Of a stretch of DNA of 64,000 nt, positions 1 to 12,415 are shown in pieces; the first letter of the stretch is position 1; the number at the start of each line of letters is the position of its first letter. Source of the DNA: Diabrotica undecimpunctata (lineage: Eukaryota > Arthropoda > Insecta > Coleoptera > Chrysomelidae); NCBI RefSeq assembly GCF_040954645.1, contig NC_092803.1:68048427-68112426 (forward strand), read 5' to 3'. The position numbers were made by a program, and so were the translations under genes. The notes beneath the pieces were generated by a model. It did not search any database. It had not been told where the DNA came from and worked only from the letters and a program-made list of their open reading frames with translations.

Positions 1-811
1 AAAACTAATGTCGCTAATGACCCAAGTGGTTGAAGCGACTATTTTCTTTGTAAATAAAAAAAAAAAAAAATCTTCAATATTATTTTCTTTATACTGTTTC
101 TTAATCTTCATTTAACTCACTATATTGAACAATTGGACCTTCTGACTATCTTGAACTTACTGAACTGTAACTGATTGACTGACTCTAACTAACTTTCATA
201 CTAAAAACTGGCCCCTTGAATCCAAATCACCGAGTATTTATACCTTTTCAATCTTCCAGAATCATCTGGTAAGAAATCCTGTTCGATTTGTTCTATTCCC
301 TACCTATATGAATGTTCTGGAAAAAGTATATGTTCGATCCACAGACATAATCATATTCGAGAAAGTTCTTTCGTAAACAAAGGTCAAATTCTGTATTCTG
401 GAGAATTCTTTAATTTTCTATTGATAATTTTGTTGACATTTAGGCTTTTCAGATCAGAATATACACTTAAATCAGTAACTAACACTCTAATTTAATAAAC
501 TACACATTTTAAACAACATATTATTATAACCCCACTTTATATTCGTAATCATTACTTAAACGTCACTTTCAGAGTATGTATATCTGGTTGCCTACGCACA
601 TGGCTCACTTAAATATATTTACAATATTATAATTATATAAAAAAAATACTTTTTACACTTATTATATGCTAATTTCTTAAAAATGCCCTCACATAAATAA
701 TTTTTATAAAATTTTCTAGTATATAACTTATTAAAATAACCAAATACTTTTTATATCTAATATTATCTAGTATATAATTTATAAATTATTTTCTTTAAAC
801 ACCAATCATCT

Positions 812-910
<99 letters not shown>

Positions 911-1041
911 AGTTGTATATCTCGATTGGATATTAAATTCAAAATAGTTGTTAATATAGTTAGATGTTAACTTAATAGCTAATTATTTTTTATTTCGTGT
1001 ACTATTCACAATAAATAACGCTGTATATTTTTATTTTCCAG
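1..1041. other. Region upstream of the desaturase start exon
   Basis: AT-rich sequence with no supported ORF. A clean acceptor (ttttccag) ends at 1041, four bases before the desaturase ATG. At least part of this stretch is therefore probably the intron after an unseen 5' non-coding exon. The (AT)n tract at 813-907 lies in it. I could not identify the upstream exon or promoter. Confidence 0.5.
813..907. repeat. (AT)n microsatellite
   Basis: About 95 bp of uninterrupted AT dinucleotides in the presumed 5' intron of the desaturase gene. Likely length-polymorphic and prone to assembly error. Confidence 0.97.
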
Positions 1042-1045
1042 AGAT

Positions 1046-4000
1046 ATGGCTCCAAATCTTCTAGGGAAATCCTCGTCTTTCCTGATGGCAGAGGCTACAT
1101 CGGCAGAGCCGGTGCAGATTATCGCCACTAAGGAGAGCCTCCAGCAGTCATATCAGACCTACCAACAACAAATCAAACAGTCTGTCCCTAGAAAAGCGCC
1201 CAAGTATAAATGGGAGATAGTTTGGAGAAACGTGTTAGCTTTTGTGTTACTTCATGGTGTAGGAACATATGGAATATACTGTATGTTATTAGGACGAGTT
1301 AAGATATTCACCATTGCTTTTAGTAAGTACATTAATTTTTTTGACTTTAGAATACACATCAGTGTAAAATGTGTATGTATGTAGACGTTGGTTTTGATTG
1401 CACCAAGCTCTATCTTATTTTTTTACTACATTCTTTTTCCATAGTCATTCGATTTATTTTTAAATTAAAAAACACTAGAAAAAATATATATGTATCTTGT
1501 ACTTTCTTTTTTAGATATTTTATTTGCTGTATTTGCGGGTCTCGGTGTAACAGCTGGAGCGCATAGACTATGGGCACATCGGACCTACAAGGCCAAATTT
1601 CCTCTTAGATTGCTTCTAGCGTTTTTCCACACAGCAGCTCTACAGAATGACATCCACGAGTGGGTCAGAGATCATAGAGTCCACCATAAATTCACCGACA
1701 CGGACGCCGATCCACATAATGCCAGCAGAGGTTTCTTCTTCTCGCACATAGGATGGCTAATGCTTAGAAAGCATAAGGACGTCTTGGAAAAAGGAAAGAC
1801 TGTAGACATGAGTGACGTAGAAGCCGATCCTGTAGTTATGTTCCAGAAAAAGTAAGTTAAATGATTATTTCTGTGAATAACTCACTGAAAACTATTGTTT
1901 TCTAAAAAAAAATAACAATAATAGAAAACACGAAATTTATTACTCTTGAATTCACAAATATTAAATGGGAGAAAAAATATATTTATTAACTTTACTTTCA
2001 GATATTACGTATTTTTGGTAACGATGTTGACTTTTTTGATTCCTGCACACATTCCATGGTACTGTTGGAAAGAAAATTACTTACTAGCCTGGTACATGTG
2101 CATATTTAGGTATGCTTTGTCGCTTAACGTCACTTGGTTGGTCAATAGCGCAGCTCATATTTGGGGAACGAAGCCATACGACAAGTAAGTAACGAATATA
2201 ATCAATAATATCATAAACGAAATAAATTACTTTTTTTAAACGAAACGTGAAATCTCTAGTATGATGATGAATGCATGTAGTTGATATGTTTTTATACAAC
2301 AATAAAACACTGAAAACTTTTGTTTTTAAAACTTCTACAAAATTTATTATAACTACAGCTGTTTCGGCAGAGTACCTTTCTCTTTTTAGTAAGCGTTTAC
2401 ACTTAGTATTCTTCTTGAGACCTAATAACTTGAGGAGGGGATAACTGTTTGTTTCAAGTTGATCATTCAGAATTATACATGCATGTTTTAATTTGGAAAT
2501 TTCCATAGAATCTAATTAATATAGTTTAAGGCCTTTATTTTGGATATGAAGAATTTAAAATTCATCATTAAAAGAACGATTATGGTTTAGAAGGTGAAGT
2601 GCATATGTAGAATCTGTTTTTCTATTATTGAAAGCTCTTTTATGTACTGGTATACGTTTGTTAAAGTTTCTACCAGTTTGCCGATGTAAGTTTTTCGGCA
2701 GTCACCACATTTAAGTTTAGATACACCACTGTGTAATTGATTTTTATTTTGGCTCTTGTTGTTTTTGATATATTTGCCTGCTATTTGTTCTAAAAGCCGG
2801 TGTTATTCCTTTCTTTTTATGTATTTGGTTATTTTTTAGTATGGTATAATCAGACCCAAACCCTGACATCCAAAGTAAAAGTTATTCTCCGACACCAAAT
2901 GTTTCTGTATGGTTCACATACAGTTCAGTAAAAAGGTTCAGTATTTCTAGCGTCGGGTTTGGGGGGTAGTGGAGGAAGTAGTCGTTAAATTAGTAGTTTT
3001 TTACGTTTTTTTACGTTAAATTTAAAACAAAAAAGGTCATATGCAAAATTGTTCTAACATTTTTTTGGGCAAATTATAATATTATTACTGAGGAAACTAA
3101 TTTTTTTACCAGAATTGTGTTTTGTAAATGTAATTTGTTATTTCATTGGCCAGTGATATATTAGTGATAAGCTCTAGAAGAAACGTCAACCTCACCACCT
3201 TCTCAAGGGGCGCTACTTTTTAAGGGTAAAGAGGCTTCCACAGGCATAATCTGTAGTACGGAGAAATTTACTCTGAACTTTCTATAGACAATAAATTCCA
3301 AAAAAATAATTTTAAATACTCTTACTATCACTATTGTGTAAGATATTTTTTACATAATAATGATGATTATATTGCAATTAGTTTAAAATAAACTTATTCA
3401 TCAGTTTCAATCCTCTTCAAATACAACATCTTCCTCATCAAATACAACATCCTCCTCTTCTACATCTTCGACTATGATGATTGTGTCGGACACACACTTA
3501 CGGACGCATTCGTCTTTTCAAGTACATAGTATGAGGGAAAGTAATTCCTCGGGAACTGCGGCACGTACTGTTGTAATTGGTGTCATGTGTTCGTTAATCT
3601 TTTTCCAACCCGACTCGAGCGGATTCTTCTCCTCATTCAGCCACTGCGGTACCTGGTGATAGGTTCTGAACGAATTCTGTCTGAAAGCTCCTGAAGTGGG
3701 GGTAGTGTAGTTAACTTGAGCAAAGAATGTATAAGCTGCTTTGCAATAGCCTTCAAGTAAGACTGATAGCGAAAACAGTCTAGATTTTCCATGGTGCTAG
3801 CTTCAAACATCGCAAGAAGGAAATATTTTCCGGTGTCAGCTACTTCACTGGGGTCAGCTTTGGGATCGTTAATGACTAAAAGTTTTCTACGAAGAGCATC
3901 GTTGGCTTGTACTTTCCTAGACTGTGTAATTTTTTCCTTCTCCTAGGTAGCTGATACCGTGTCACATCCTGTAAAGGCGTATATTGCAAGGAATACATCC

Positions 4001-7000
4001 TTCATATTCCCAATGTCTCACTGAATATCAGCAATAGTGTAGACTTTTTGCTGCTGTTTACCTGTCTTTGCTACCACCATTTTCAATTTCTTCTTTGATG
4101 CGTGGATAGTCAACAAAACTAGTAGGTCCGTGTCATTACCAATAATACAAGATTTAACGTCTTTCTTAGCTTCATCAATAGCTGTTAAAACTATTAATAA
4201 GTCAGCGTCAACATATGCTTGATGAACTGTGCAACCACATCTTTGCAAGTGTACTGTAAGAAGTGAAAGAAGGCCCATTTTGTTGTTAGGGTAGATGGAC
4301 ATTGCCAGACAACACGATGAAGAAGGTGACCTCCATGAATGGTGTATGACATTTTCTTTTAATCTAGAGCACATGATGATTTTTTGTGTCTAGAATTAAA
4401 ACAGTAACCATTGACGATTTGCTTCCTTTTTTATCAAGCCAGATTCGTCGAACAAAGATCGAGGATACGCATATAGTTCAAATATTTCTTCAAGTCTCTC
4501 ATCACTCCTTACTGTGCACACTATCCGATGTAGATTGTTTAAATTTACACATTCCGTGGTGGTGCTAATTGTCATATACCTGGATATAGAGGCTAGGAAC
4601 TTAACATTTAATTTTCTGTTCAAGTGTATCTTATTGAATGTTTTGTTTTGAATATCTTTCACAGCTAGGGTTCCGACATCAAACGCTTTATGACAGTTCA
4701 CTTTTCATCTCCTATAACCCCTGTTAATAAGGCAGAGAGTTCAGGGGTTTTAATGTTTTAATACTCGTACTTATTTATTTTTTTTTTTACGTTTTGTAAA
4801 TGTTAACATTTTTTTTTTTTCGAGTTTACTTTTACAATTTTCAAAACTAGTTTGCTTAATATTTTTTCGTAATCTTATGTAGCATAGTCTACATGTACAT
4901 CTACACCCTCCGTAGCTCTGGAACTATTTTTTTGAAAAGGATTAAAAATAGAACTTTTTTGTTTCAAATTTAATGTAGAACATTTTGTATAGAAAATTGT
5001 TCACGCTAAACCGCATAGTGTTATAAATATTGAAGAAAAACGTAAAAAACTACTAATTTACCGACTTCTCCTCCCCATTGTGTAACTTTTTACTGAACAA
5101 TATATGGACCATATAGAACAATTTGGTGTTGGAGAAAAACTTTTACTTTGGATGTCGGGGTCTTTTTTTGACCAATCTTACCATACTATTTGTTGATATG
5201 TTCTCTGTATATAAAATCGAGCAGAAAGTACTGAGTTTTTTCTCTGGAGTTGGAAATACTAGTTTTAGGACTTTCTAATGTAGTTTTTAATTTAAAATTG
5301 TATTTATTGTATATTCTATGTACTAATAGTTTACTGCTATTTGCTTAATGATATTCAGTTATATTTCGAATTTTTTTTTAACATGAGAATTTCTATTAAT
5401 CTATGTAATATGGTAATAGACTATAGTATAAAAAATCTTTTAGACCATAATATTACAAATCAAATCGTTACATCTTCTTGAAAATATATACAAATAACAG
5501 TGCAGGACTTATGGGTAATCCTCTAAGCCCATTGCTAACGAATATTTTAATGGGGCATCTAGAAACAACAGCTTTTATATTGTTGGAGATAAGTAGACGA
5601 TGTACTGGTATGTTTTAGTGGAACTAATAGGCAACTTGGACAATTCTTATCGTATATAAATTCACCCCATAGTCATATTGAATTTAAAGTAGGAACAGAA
5701 CAGAATCAATCCATAAATTTTCAAGATTTAAAAATTATCAGATTAAAAACAAACATGAGTTCCTGAAACAAAACAAAAGCCCTAAAACTATTTCCACCAC
5801 CAGAGGAAAAACCCAGCACTTCCTGCTCGATTACATTAACAAGTAAGATATCAACAAAAATAGCCAAACACATAAAAAGAAAGGAATAACACCAGCTTTC
5901 AGAACAAACAATAACTTAGGCAAATACATTAAAAACAGCAAGAGCCAAAAGAAACAGTGGTGTATAAAAACTTAAATGTGACGACTGCTCAAAAACTTAC
6001 ATCGGTCAAACTGGTAGAACTTTTAACAAACGTATAGCATAACATAAAAAGGCTTTCAATAATAGAAAAATAGATTCTACGTACGCACTTCACCTTCTAG
6101 GCCATAATCTTCTTTTAATGACCAAGTCCAAATTATTCACATTCAAAATAAAGCTATCTTTATTAGAATCTATGGAAATTAACAAATTAAAAATACAGAC
6201 ATAATTCTGAATAATCAACAGTTCTCCCTCCCCAACGTATTCCTCTTTTTCCAATGCGATTTGATGTTTTACACGTTCTTCACGTGTCTTACCTAATTTT
6301 GTTTTCGTTAATTTTACATGGTGTAATAGTTTTGAATTCGATGCTTTTCAGTTTCACTTCCATGTTTCTTTTTCTACCTTCGCAATGATCACTTCGTATC
6401 GTATTGTAAATTGTTTTAATGCGCAGCTTTCTCAGATATTTTTATTTTATTATTTCTGTAATTTTTTATCATTTATAGCTTGTTTCTAAACTTCTCCATT
6501 TTGATCACTATATTTCAGTTCAAGTATACTTACCTCGTCTGATCCTTCCTTTTGCAAAATTTCTTCTTTAATATTCCCCCATAAAATGTAAAGTATCTTT
6601 AGTTATCAGTGATGCCGACGTGCATTAACTCGTCACTAGGATTAAAATTACCAATTTGGTTAATCTCCTACCTGAAGAAACATACATCAATTCGTTCCCG
6701 AGAATAGCAGGTAAATAAAAATAAATTCATGAACTCGTCTCCGTAAAATTATGAATCTTACTTCTGATGGATTCGAGAATGGTAAACCGAATATCCATTT
6801 TCCAATTTCACTGTTTTTGTTCCTGTAATTAGGAACGAGGCTCAGATTTTGAATTTTGCGAAATCGTGCTTATGCCAACTGAAACCTGCCTCCTACTAAT
6901 TTGGAATTTGGGAACACTGTTCTTATGACATTTTGAATGACTATTTTAAAGTCTGCCACAATAATTTCGGGTTCAGATTTAATTCCAAACACGTTTTTTG

Positions 7001-9270
7001 TAAGAACATTTCTTCTTATTTGGTATTAAACAAAAAGCAAGTGGTATTTAATGTCCATTTTCCAATATATGCAGTGTGAACAACTGCAAGAAATGATCTG
7101 GACAGTAGTACCATCGATATTACAATTTTTAACAATTTAAATTTGTTATAGGGGGCTAAAAGGGGGGATTGAACAATCACTGGGCTTGGAGATAGTGTAA
7201 GCAAATAAATTGAAACATTTGCGAACGGCTACTCGTGTTTTGGTAGGAGAGCAAGGTCGTGGATAAGGATTCCTTTTTGGGGGGGGGGGGGAGCTGGTTG
7301 AACTAACTACGAAAAATAAATCAAGAAATACTTACAGAAATGTCCTGGACAACATTAAACAGGAAAATTTCCAAAGTATTTAAAATTGGGACGCCGTTTA
7401 AAAAATCCTCTAGCTGCTTAGAAAAAAATGTTTTTCTTTCCTAAAAAATTTTAAGGGTGAATATCTTTTTAAAAGAAGAAATTTTTTAAACTCATTTTTG
7501 GTTTTTATTTTCTGCGTAAATATCTAAGCGGAACCAAGTTCAATCGAAAGAGCAATTTGTTTATTATAAACAGACTCCAAAATGTGTTTATATTATCAAT
7601 CTCAGAGACGCAAAAAGATTAAGAATATTTTTCGGAGTTTATGATATACGGGGTGAAACGAAAATGCTACAAATTTGCTACTTTTGCAAAGAAGGGTTAC
7701 ATTTGTTAGACACAAAATACGATAATTTCTTTAATATTGCCGGTAATGATAAAGTTTTCATCTTTTATTGTCTTATTAGTCATTGTTTTTATAAACATGA
7801 TAGCGTCTGCTCTACTTTTTGGAAAAACCAGAAGAGTTTTTCGTCAGTTCTTATAAATAGTGTTATGAATTTAGTGAATGTATTTGACTGTTAAACTACT
7901 TAACTGGGCAGGATATTCTCTTAAAATAGAATGTATTACCTCGCAAGGCTTCTCACAAACGTCATCGGTTGCTTTACGTTTACCACCAACACTCACTATC
8001 TGCCTATTTAGTTTTTTCAATTTTTTTTTATGTATATGTTCTAGTTCACTGCACATAATCAAGTTTTCGGCACCCACGGTATAAATTTTAACTTTTAACA
8101 AAGGTGAATCACCCATCTCCAACATACTTCACCACTTTTTAACTCTTTGCAAATTTCTGAAATTCTACTACTAATACAGGTTTTTCACTTTCACTAAAAC
8201 TTTTAGAGCATTCCATAATATTTTGCTTGCCAGTAGTTATTATAAAATGAAAATGAAAATAAATTTAAACTTTCTTAAATTAAATTTGGTTTTTCCAGTA
8301 ATTATAATCCCCTGCTCAGGGTTCAGTTGAGTGGTGTCATTAAAGTAGCATCGGTAGAAATTAAGGGTAGGATTATCTTCTAGTACCTGCTTGGGGACGA
8401 ATTTAGGCCGCCCATTTCTTGTTATTCCTTCTTTTCAATTAACTCAATTGCTTAAGATTCTCTTCAGTTAAATATTTTTCCATATTTCTTCTAGTGACTC
8501 TCCACTTTGTTGTCATATAGACTTTCAGTTAATTTATTTCTTACACTTTCTTCTTATAGGACTATAGGTCATTCTTATTTTGGCTCTGATCAGCGTGTGG
8601 TCTGTTAAGCTCTTAATATCTTTTAAGCAGCTTCTCCAAGGGAATTGGATTATTATGCGGTCTATTTGGTTCTCATATCTCTCTTTCGGGAATCTCCATG
8701 TTTCAACATGTATCAGTTTATTTTAAAGAATAATTCCACCTATTATAACTTCGTTTTGTTTAGCTTGTACCCTACTTTAGCTTTATTTTGTATGGCTTTG
8801 CCGCATGTTTAATAAGAGCATTTAAATATTAAAATTAAATTTTCTTTAATCTTATATGTGTTAAAACTTTATTAATTTTTGTTTGCAGTACCATCGGACC
8901 CACAGAAAACAAATACGTTTCAGCTCTGGGCTTCGGGGAGGGCTGGCATAACTACCATCACACCTTCCCCTGGGATTACAAAGCAGCCGAATTAGGAGAC
9001 TACAAGCTGAACTATACAACGGCAGTATTAGACTTCATGTCAAGAATAGGACAAGCCTACGACTTGAAAACTGCTTCCATGGAAATGGTGAAGAAGCGAG
9101 TGGCCCGAACGGGAGACGGATCCTGGACAAATGGCAAAGTAGAGGGAGAATCGAATAAAGATCATCACCATCACACGCACGAAGAATGTGTGTGGGGTTG
9201 GGGTGATAAAGATATGGATGAGGAGGAGATACGTGATGTTAGGGAATTCAATAATCTTAAAGAAGACTAG
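1046..9270 (+). CDS. Acyl-CoA desaturase (Delta9/Delta11 type), 4 coding exons
   Basis: Integral ER-membrane di-iron enzyme that puts a cis double bond into fatty acyl-CoA using cytochrome b5 and O2. Coding exons are 1046-1322, 1515-1851, 2002-2184 and 8889-9270. All junctions are GT..AG and the reading frame is continuous (1179 nt, 392 aa), normal for insect desaturases. The three histidine boxes are present: HRLWAH (about 109-114), HRVHH (146-150) and HNYHH (286-290), plus the conserved NSAAHIWG stretch before the last intron. Hydrophobic blocks fit four membrane spans. The C-terminal tail is His/acid-rich (HHHHTHEE, then WGWGDKDM), as in insect homologues. Regiospecificity (Delta9 versus pheromone-type Delta11) cannot be told from sequence. 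The last intron (2185-8888) is swollen by transposable elements; the coding sequence is intact. Confidence 0.95.
2260..2836 (-). mobile_element. Penelope-like element, 3' fragment (GIY-YIG and tail)
   Basis: On the minus strand the translation reads KCGDCRKTYIGK, a GIY-YIG endonuclease signature of Penelope-like retroelements, then the typical tail (ILNDQLETNSYPLL). It is frameshifted. The same sequence occurs in opposite orientation at about 5860-6230, so two Penelope copies lie inverted around the element at 2837-5188. This copy stops exactly at that element's boundary. Confidence 0.75.
2837..5188 (-). mobile_element. Inverted-repeat DNA element carrying a PIN-like ORF
   Basis: About 150-170 bp at the left end (from 2837, TAGTATGGTA...) recurs as an imperfect inverted copy at the right end (to 5188). 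Both contain a match to CATCCAAAGTAAAAGTT and end inward in TTTTTTACG. The interior codes on the minus strand, with stops and frameshifts, across roughly 4700-3480. Blocks include AYPRSLFDESG, IGNDTDLLVLL and AFTGCDTVSA, in that order. I recall this combination (acidic D-x-D of a PIN/FEN-like fold plus the FTGCDTVS block) from multicopy, unnamed invertebrate proteins. I cannot assign a transposon superfamily. The copy is dead. Confidence 0.7.
5189..6260 (+). mobile_element. Penelope-like element, RT to GIY-YIG remnant
   Basis: Plus-strand fragments in several frames. NPLSPLLTNILMGHLE (about 5520) matches the reverse-transcriptase region before the catalytic loop. CDDCSKTYIGQTGRTFNKRI (about 5980) is the GIY-YIG endonuclease. 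A tail resembling that of the inverted copy at 2260-2836 follows. Many stops; a fossil. Confidence 0.75.
6261..7870. other. Desaturase intron 3, unassigned part
   Basis: No coding sequence that I can recognise. There is a 13-base G run at 7279-7291, striking in such AT-rich DNA. Probably old transposon-derived sequence. Confidence 0.5.
7871..8180 (-). mobile_element. FLYWCH/MULE-like transposon remnant
   Basis: The minus-strand 84-aa stretch reads KVKIYTVGAENLIMCSELEH, then GKRKATDDVCEKPCEVIHSILREYP. This is the pattern I know from the FLYWCH zinc-binding region (C-x-H end) and linker in insect MULE-type elements. No transposase core is visible beside it. Confidence 0.55.
8290..8770 (-). mobile_element. 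LINE (RTE-like) endonuclease fragment
   Basis: Reverse-strand translation in broken frames gives LIHVETWRFPKERYENQIDRI and SLTDHTLIRAKIRM. This is the C-terminal part of an apurinic-type endonuclease domain (Trp..Asn-Gln-Ile-Asp and the S/T-D-H motif). 5' and 3' ends are missing. Confidence 0.65.
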
Positions 9271-9862
9271 TTGGTAGTTGTTGCTGTGATTGTTGTTAAG
9301 TTTTAGTCATTCTTGATATAAAGTGCACTAATCTTTCTTCTTGGACCTTCGTAGTAAATAATACTGGCAGAAGAATTTAGTTTTTAAGGAAATCTAAACT
9401 TATTTAAACCTTTTAAAGTAAATAGTTGTAAATATTTATTAAATTATATCTTTAACGGAAAGAGTTGAGAACTGCATCACAAAGATTTAGTGAAAACTCC
9501 AATTCATGAAGTTTGTAATTTTTCTTGGGTTATCTTATCTAAAAGGTTTTTCATTGACAGGTTCCATGCATTTTGTTGCATCCAAGATTGCTGATTTATT
9601 TAAAACTGCTAAGCTGATACAAAAGTTTATATGTAAAAGATTATATATACTTCAAAAATTTATTTGTAAAAATTTTGGAAGTCAAACATAAATTTAAAAA
9701 TGAACTCTTTACGATTAAAATTTCGGCTTCTAAATCAGAAGTCGATGTCGAAAGGATTAATTTTACTAGGTACCTTTTTGGTAAGGATTTCCAATTTTAA
9801 ATACGAACCATTAATAATAAAGAGTTTATTCTGATAGATCATGCATCTAACAAGTAAGGTTA
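9271..9862 (+). other. Probable desaturase 3' UTR
   Basis: AT-rich non-coding sequence directly after the stop codon. A canonical AATAAA is at 9816-9821, about 545 bases after the stop, and could end the transcript just before the MITE at 9863. Confidence 0.5.
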
Positions 9863-10698
9863 AAGGCTGATTTATAAACTTTACGTAGGCGTTGGCGCTG
9901 GCGCTGACGTTCGCGTTACAACATGGTCAAATGGGAAACTCGTATGTCTATTTATAAACATCGTTCGCCGTTGGCGTTGGCGTTCGGTTCCGTTCAAGAT
10001 TAACCAACTTTATCTTTTGCCGTTGGCCGTTGTAGCACAGAATACACCAACCCTTCTGTGGTTGTAGTCACGATCACAGAACTTAAAAAAAACTGTATCT
10101 TTGTCATCGCAGCCAATAGCGATACCGAAAAAGTGACAAGGTTTGTCAAACAAATCAAACTAAATTATTTTTTGTTTATGTTTGTATTTATAAAGTGAAA
10201 TAGTTTAGATAATTTAATTTATATTCCCTATATATTAGAAATTCCATCAGAGCGATAGTTTACATTTATTTTTGGTTTTACCATTTGCAGTAATTTTTCA
10301 AATACTGAAATCTGCATCCTGGTATATTTAAAAAACTGTTACGTATCCCAGTTTTTTATATTTGTATAATAATTAAAATTATCTCTTGTCTTTCTGTTCT
10401 GGTTAATGGGCCTCCTTTTGTATTAACGTTGTCTTTTATTTCGAAGTCTCAGTGCTGCTCGAATACAAAGTATCGTGTATAAGTGCCACTGCACCTAACA
10501 AAGGCCGAGCATTTTCATTTTCCATTGTGTTAATTTTTAAGCAAAAATTAATAATACCAAATCAAAAATGTAAGGTTAGAAATGATCTTTAACGCCAACG
10601 CCAACCGAAAGTTTATAAATGCAGTATATGATAGCCAGCGCCAAGGTCAACGGCGAACGTCAGCGCTAACGCCAACGTAAAGTTTATAAATCAGCCTT
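9863..10698. mobile_element. 836-bp MITE with GTTGGCG subterminal repeats
   Basis: Terminal inverted repeats start AAGGCTGATTTATAAACTTT at 9863 and end with its complement at 10698, flanked on both sides by TA (9861-9862 and 10699-10700). Inside each end are several GC-rich iterations of GTTGGCGTT/GGCGCTG, in opposite orientation at the two ends. There is no ORF. The TA duplication suggests mobilisation by a TA-targeting (Tc1/mariner- or PIF-like) transposase; that is inference. Confidence 0.85.
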
Positions 10699-10929
10699 TA
10701 TAGTTTGTTTTTTATACTTCATCGCTCGTGTTCTTACTTGAAATACAAATTGTATGCATAAAATATATTTGAGAATTTATTATATTTACATGTAAAATTA
10801 CCTACTGTTTCTAGATATTTCTCAGTATTAGCTTAGCAGTAGCGAAAAGTGTCAATTTATTACAATTTACAGATTAAATAAATTAAAGTTCTTATATTTT
10901 ATTCAACATAATTTACAGTCCTCATACTC

Positions 10930-11690
10930 TATCTTGAAATTTCCCATTTTCCTTTTTTAACTGTCCTTTCGCTCTAAACTTTCTTTCTTACTTATTTCTT
11001 TTTAACTTCTCTCTGTCATCAATTTTTATTATTTCTTTTTATCAACTTTGTTGACAAACAATCCTTTGTTTCGACCTCTATATCTTCCAATATGGAGATC
11101 CAAAGTAAAATAAATAATTTGTTTTCCAATTGTGATTTATTTCCAATAATTTATAATTAATAATAAAATAATATTCCATTAAGAAACAATTTCAGCTCTA
11201 GCTTTCATTCTCTTTGTGTCTTTCTGTCTCTTTTATATTTTTATAGCATTTCTAGTTCTTTCTTCCATTCCTTTTGTATTCCCTCTTTTATTCTGCTTAT
11301 TTTCATTTTATTTTTTTCCTTTTTGACATGCTCCATTTTTTCCTTTCTGACTTCTATCTGTTTTTTATAATATTTTGCTGTATTTCTTTTATTTAAGCGT
11401 CTTGTGTTTTTCTTTTTTCTTCTTTTTTAACTCCTTCATTTTTTTTATTTCTCATTTCCTTCTTTTTGTTTCATTTTTGTTGCTACCGTATTCTGTTTTT
11501 TATTGATTTATTGTGTGCTTTTTGCTGTTTTTCTTGTTTCCTTTAATTCTAAAATTGCAATTTTCAGTTTATTCTTGTTCAGTCACTATTCTTTCTATTT
11601 TTCTTAATACCCCGAGTTTTTCTCGAAACTGGTCTTTTCTGTTACATTTTCCAGGCTATTCTGTCTATTTCTCGCATTGCATAATTGAGT
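10930..11690. repeat. Long pyrimidine-rich (T/C) tract
   Basis: About 760 bp in which the plus strand is overwhelmingly T and C, with purines sparse, but no fixed repeat unit. An open frame of 63 codons here (Phe/Leu/Ser-rich) is a by-product of composition, not a gene. Confidence 0.7.
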
Positions 11691-12129
11691 TTTCACTACA
11701 ATAAATTTAGCTTACTTATTAAGATTATCTTCTTAACTTTTGGCACGTTCAGTGGTAAAGTTAAAACATCAGTAACATCAGTACGTCACAAACTGAATAG
11801 TAGGAGAAAACAAAAAATATCGAGGTCAAATTTTAAATAATAAATTCTCTCGCCTCACTTTTTGGTAATAAATTTTGCAGTCGGATGGATAGTAATTCCG
11901 TTTTACTAGAAATTAAAACAAATTAATAATAAAAGTAGCCGAACTAAATAGTAGGTAAATGAATGGTGTTGAGCTTTACATATAAATTTGCATTTCCGGA
12001 GGTTTAGAAAAGTCGGCCATTCACATAAACTAATATTTGGTTTGGCATGAGAATATTTTGGTGAATATTTTAATAAATGTATTACATTTAAACCGTTATT
12101 TTAGAATTGTTTTATAGTTCTGGTACTTT

Positions 12130-12415
12130 ATTTTCTTCTTGTGGTGTCTATCCGTTACGGATGTTGGACACTAATATGGCTATTTTAACTTTGTTAATTA
12201 CTGCCCTACAATGTCCGGTAGAGCTCAAATTAAACCATTTTCGAAGATTATGAAGCCGGGATATTCTTATTCTTCTTGAACCTCTTTTTCCATTCACCGT
12301 ACCTTGAAGTATGATCGAAAGTAGGCGAACAGGTATTCCAGGTTACGACGTTTTGTGGTTATGACTAGTTCGCGCCCTTTACCCATTCTGTGTAGATAGT
12401 ACTTCTTAACAGTTA
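12130..12415 (-). mobile_element. LINE 3'-end fragment
   Basis: Minus-strand translation contains HRMGKGRELVITTKRRNLEYL, then MEKEVQEE and NKVKIA-LVSNIRNG. This matches the C-terminal tail after the reverse transcriptase of insect non-LTR elements (R..L.Y.GH..R, GKRGPGRRR). Frameshifted. Confidence 0.6.

Noticed and set aside
11513..11704. 63-codon Phe/Ser-rich frame
   Set aside because: Falls in the pyrimidine-rich tract, where stop codons are rare by composition.
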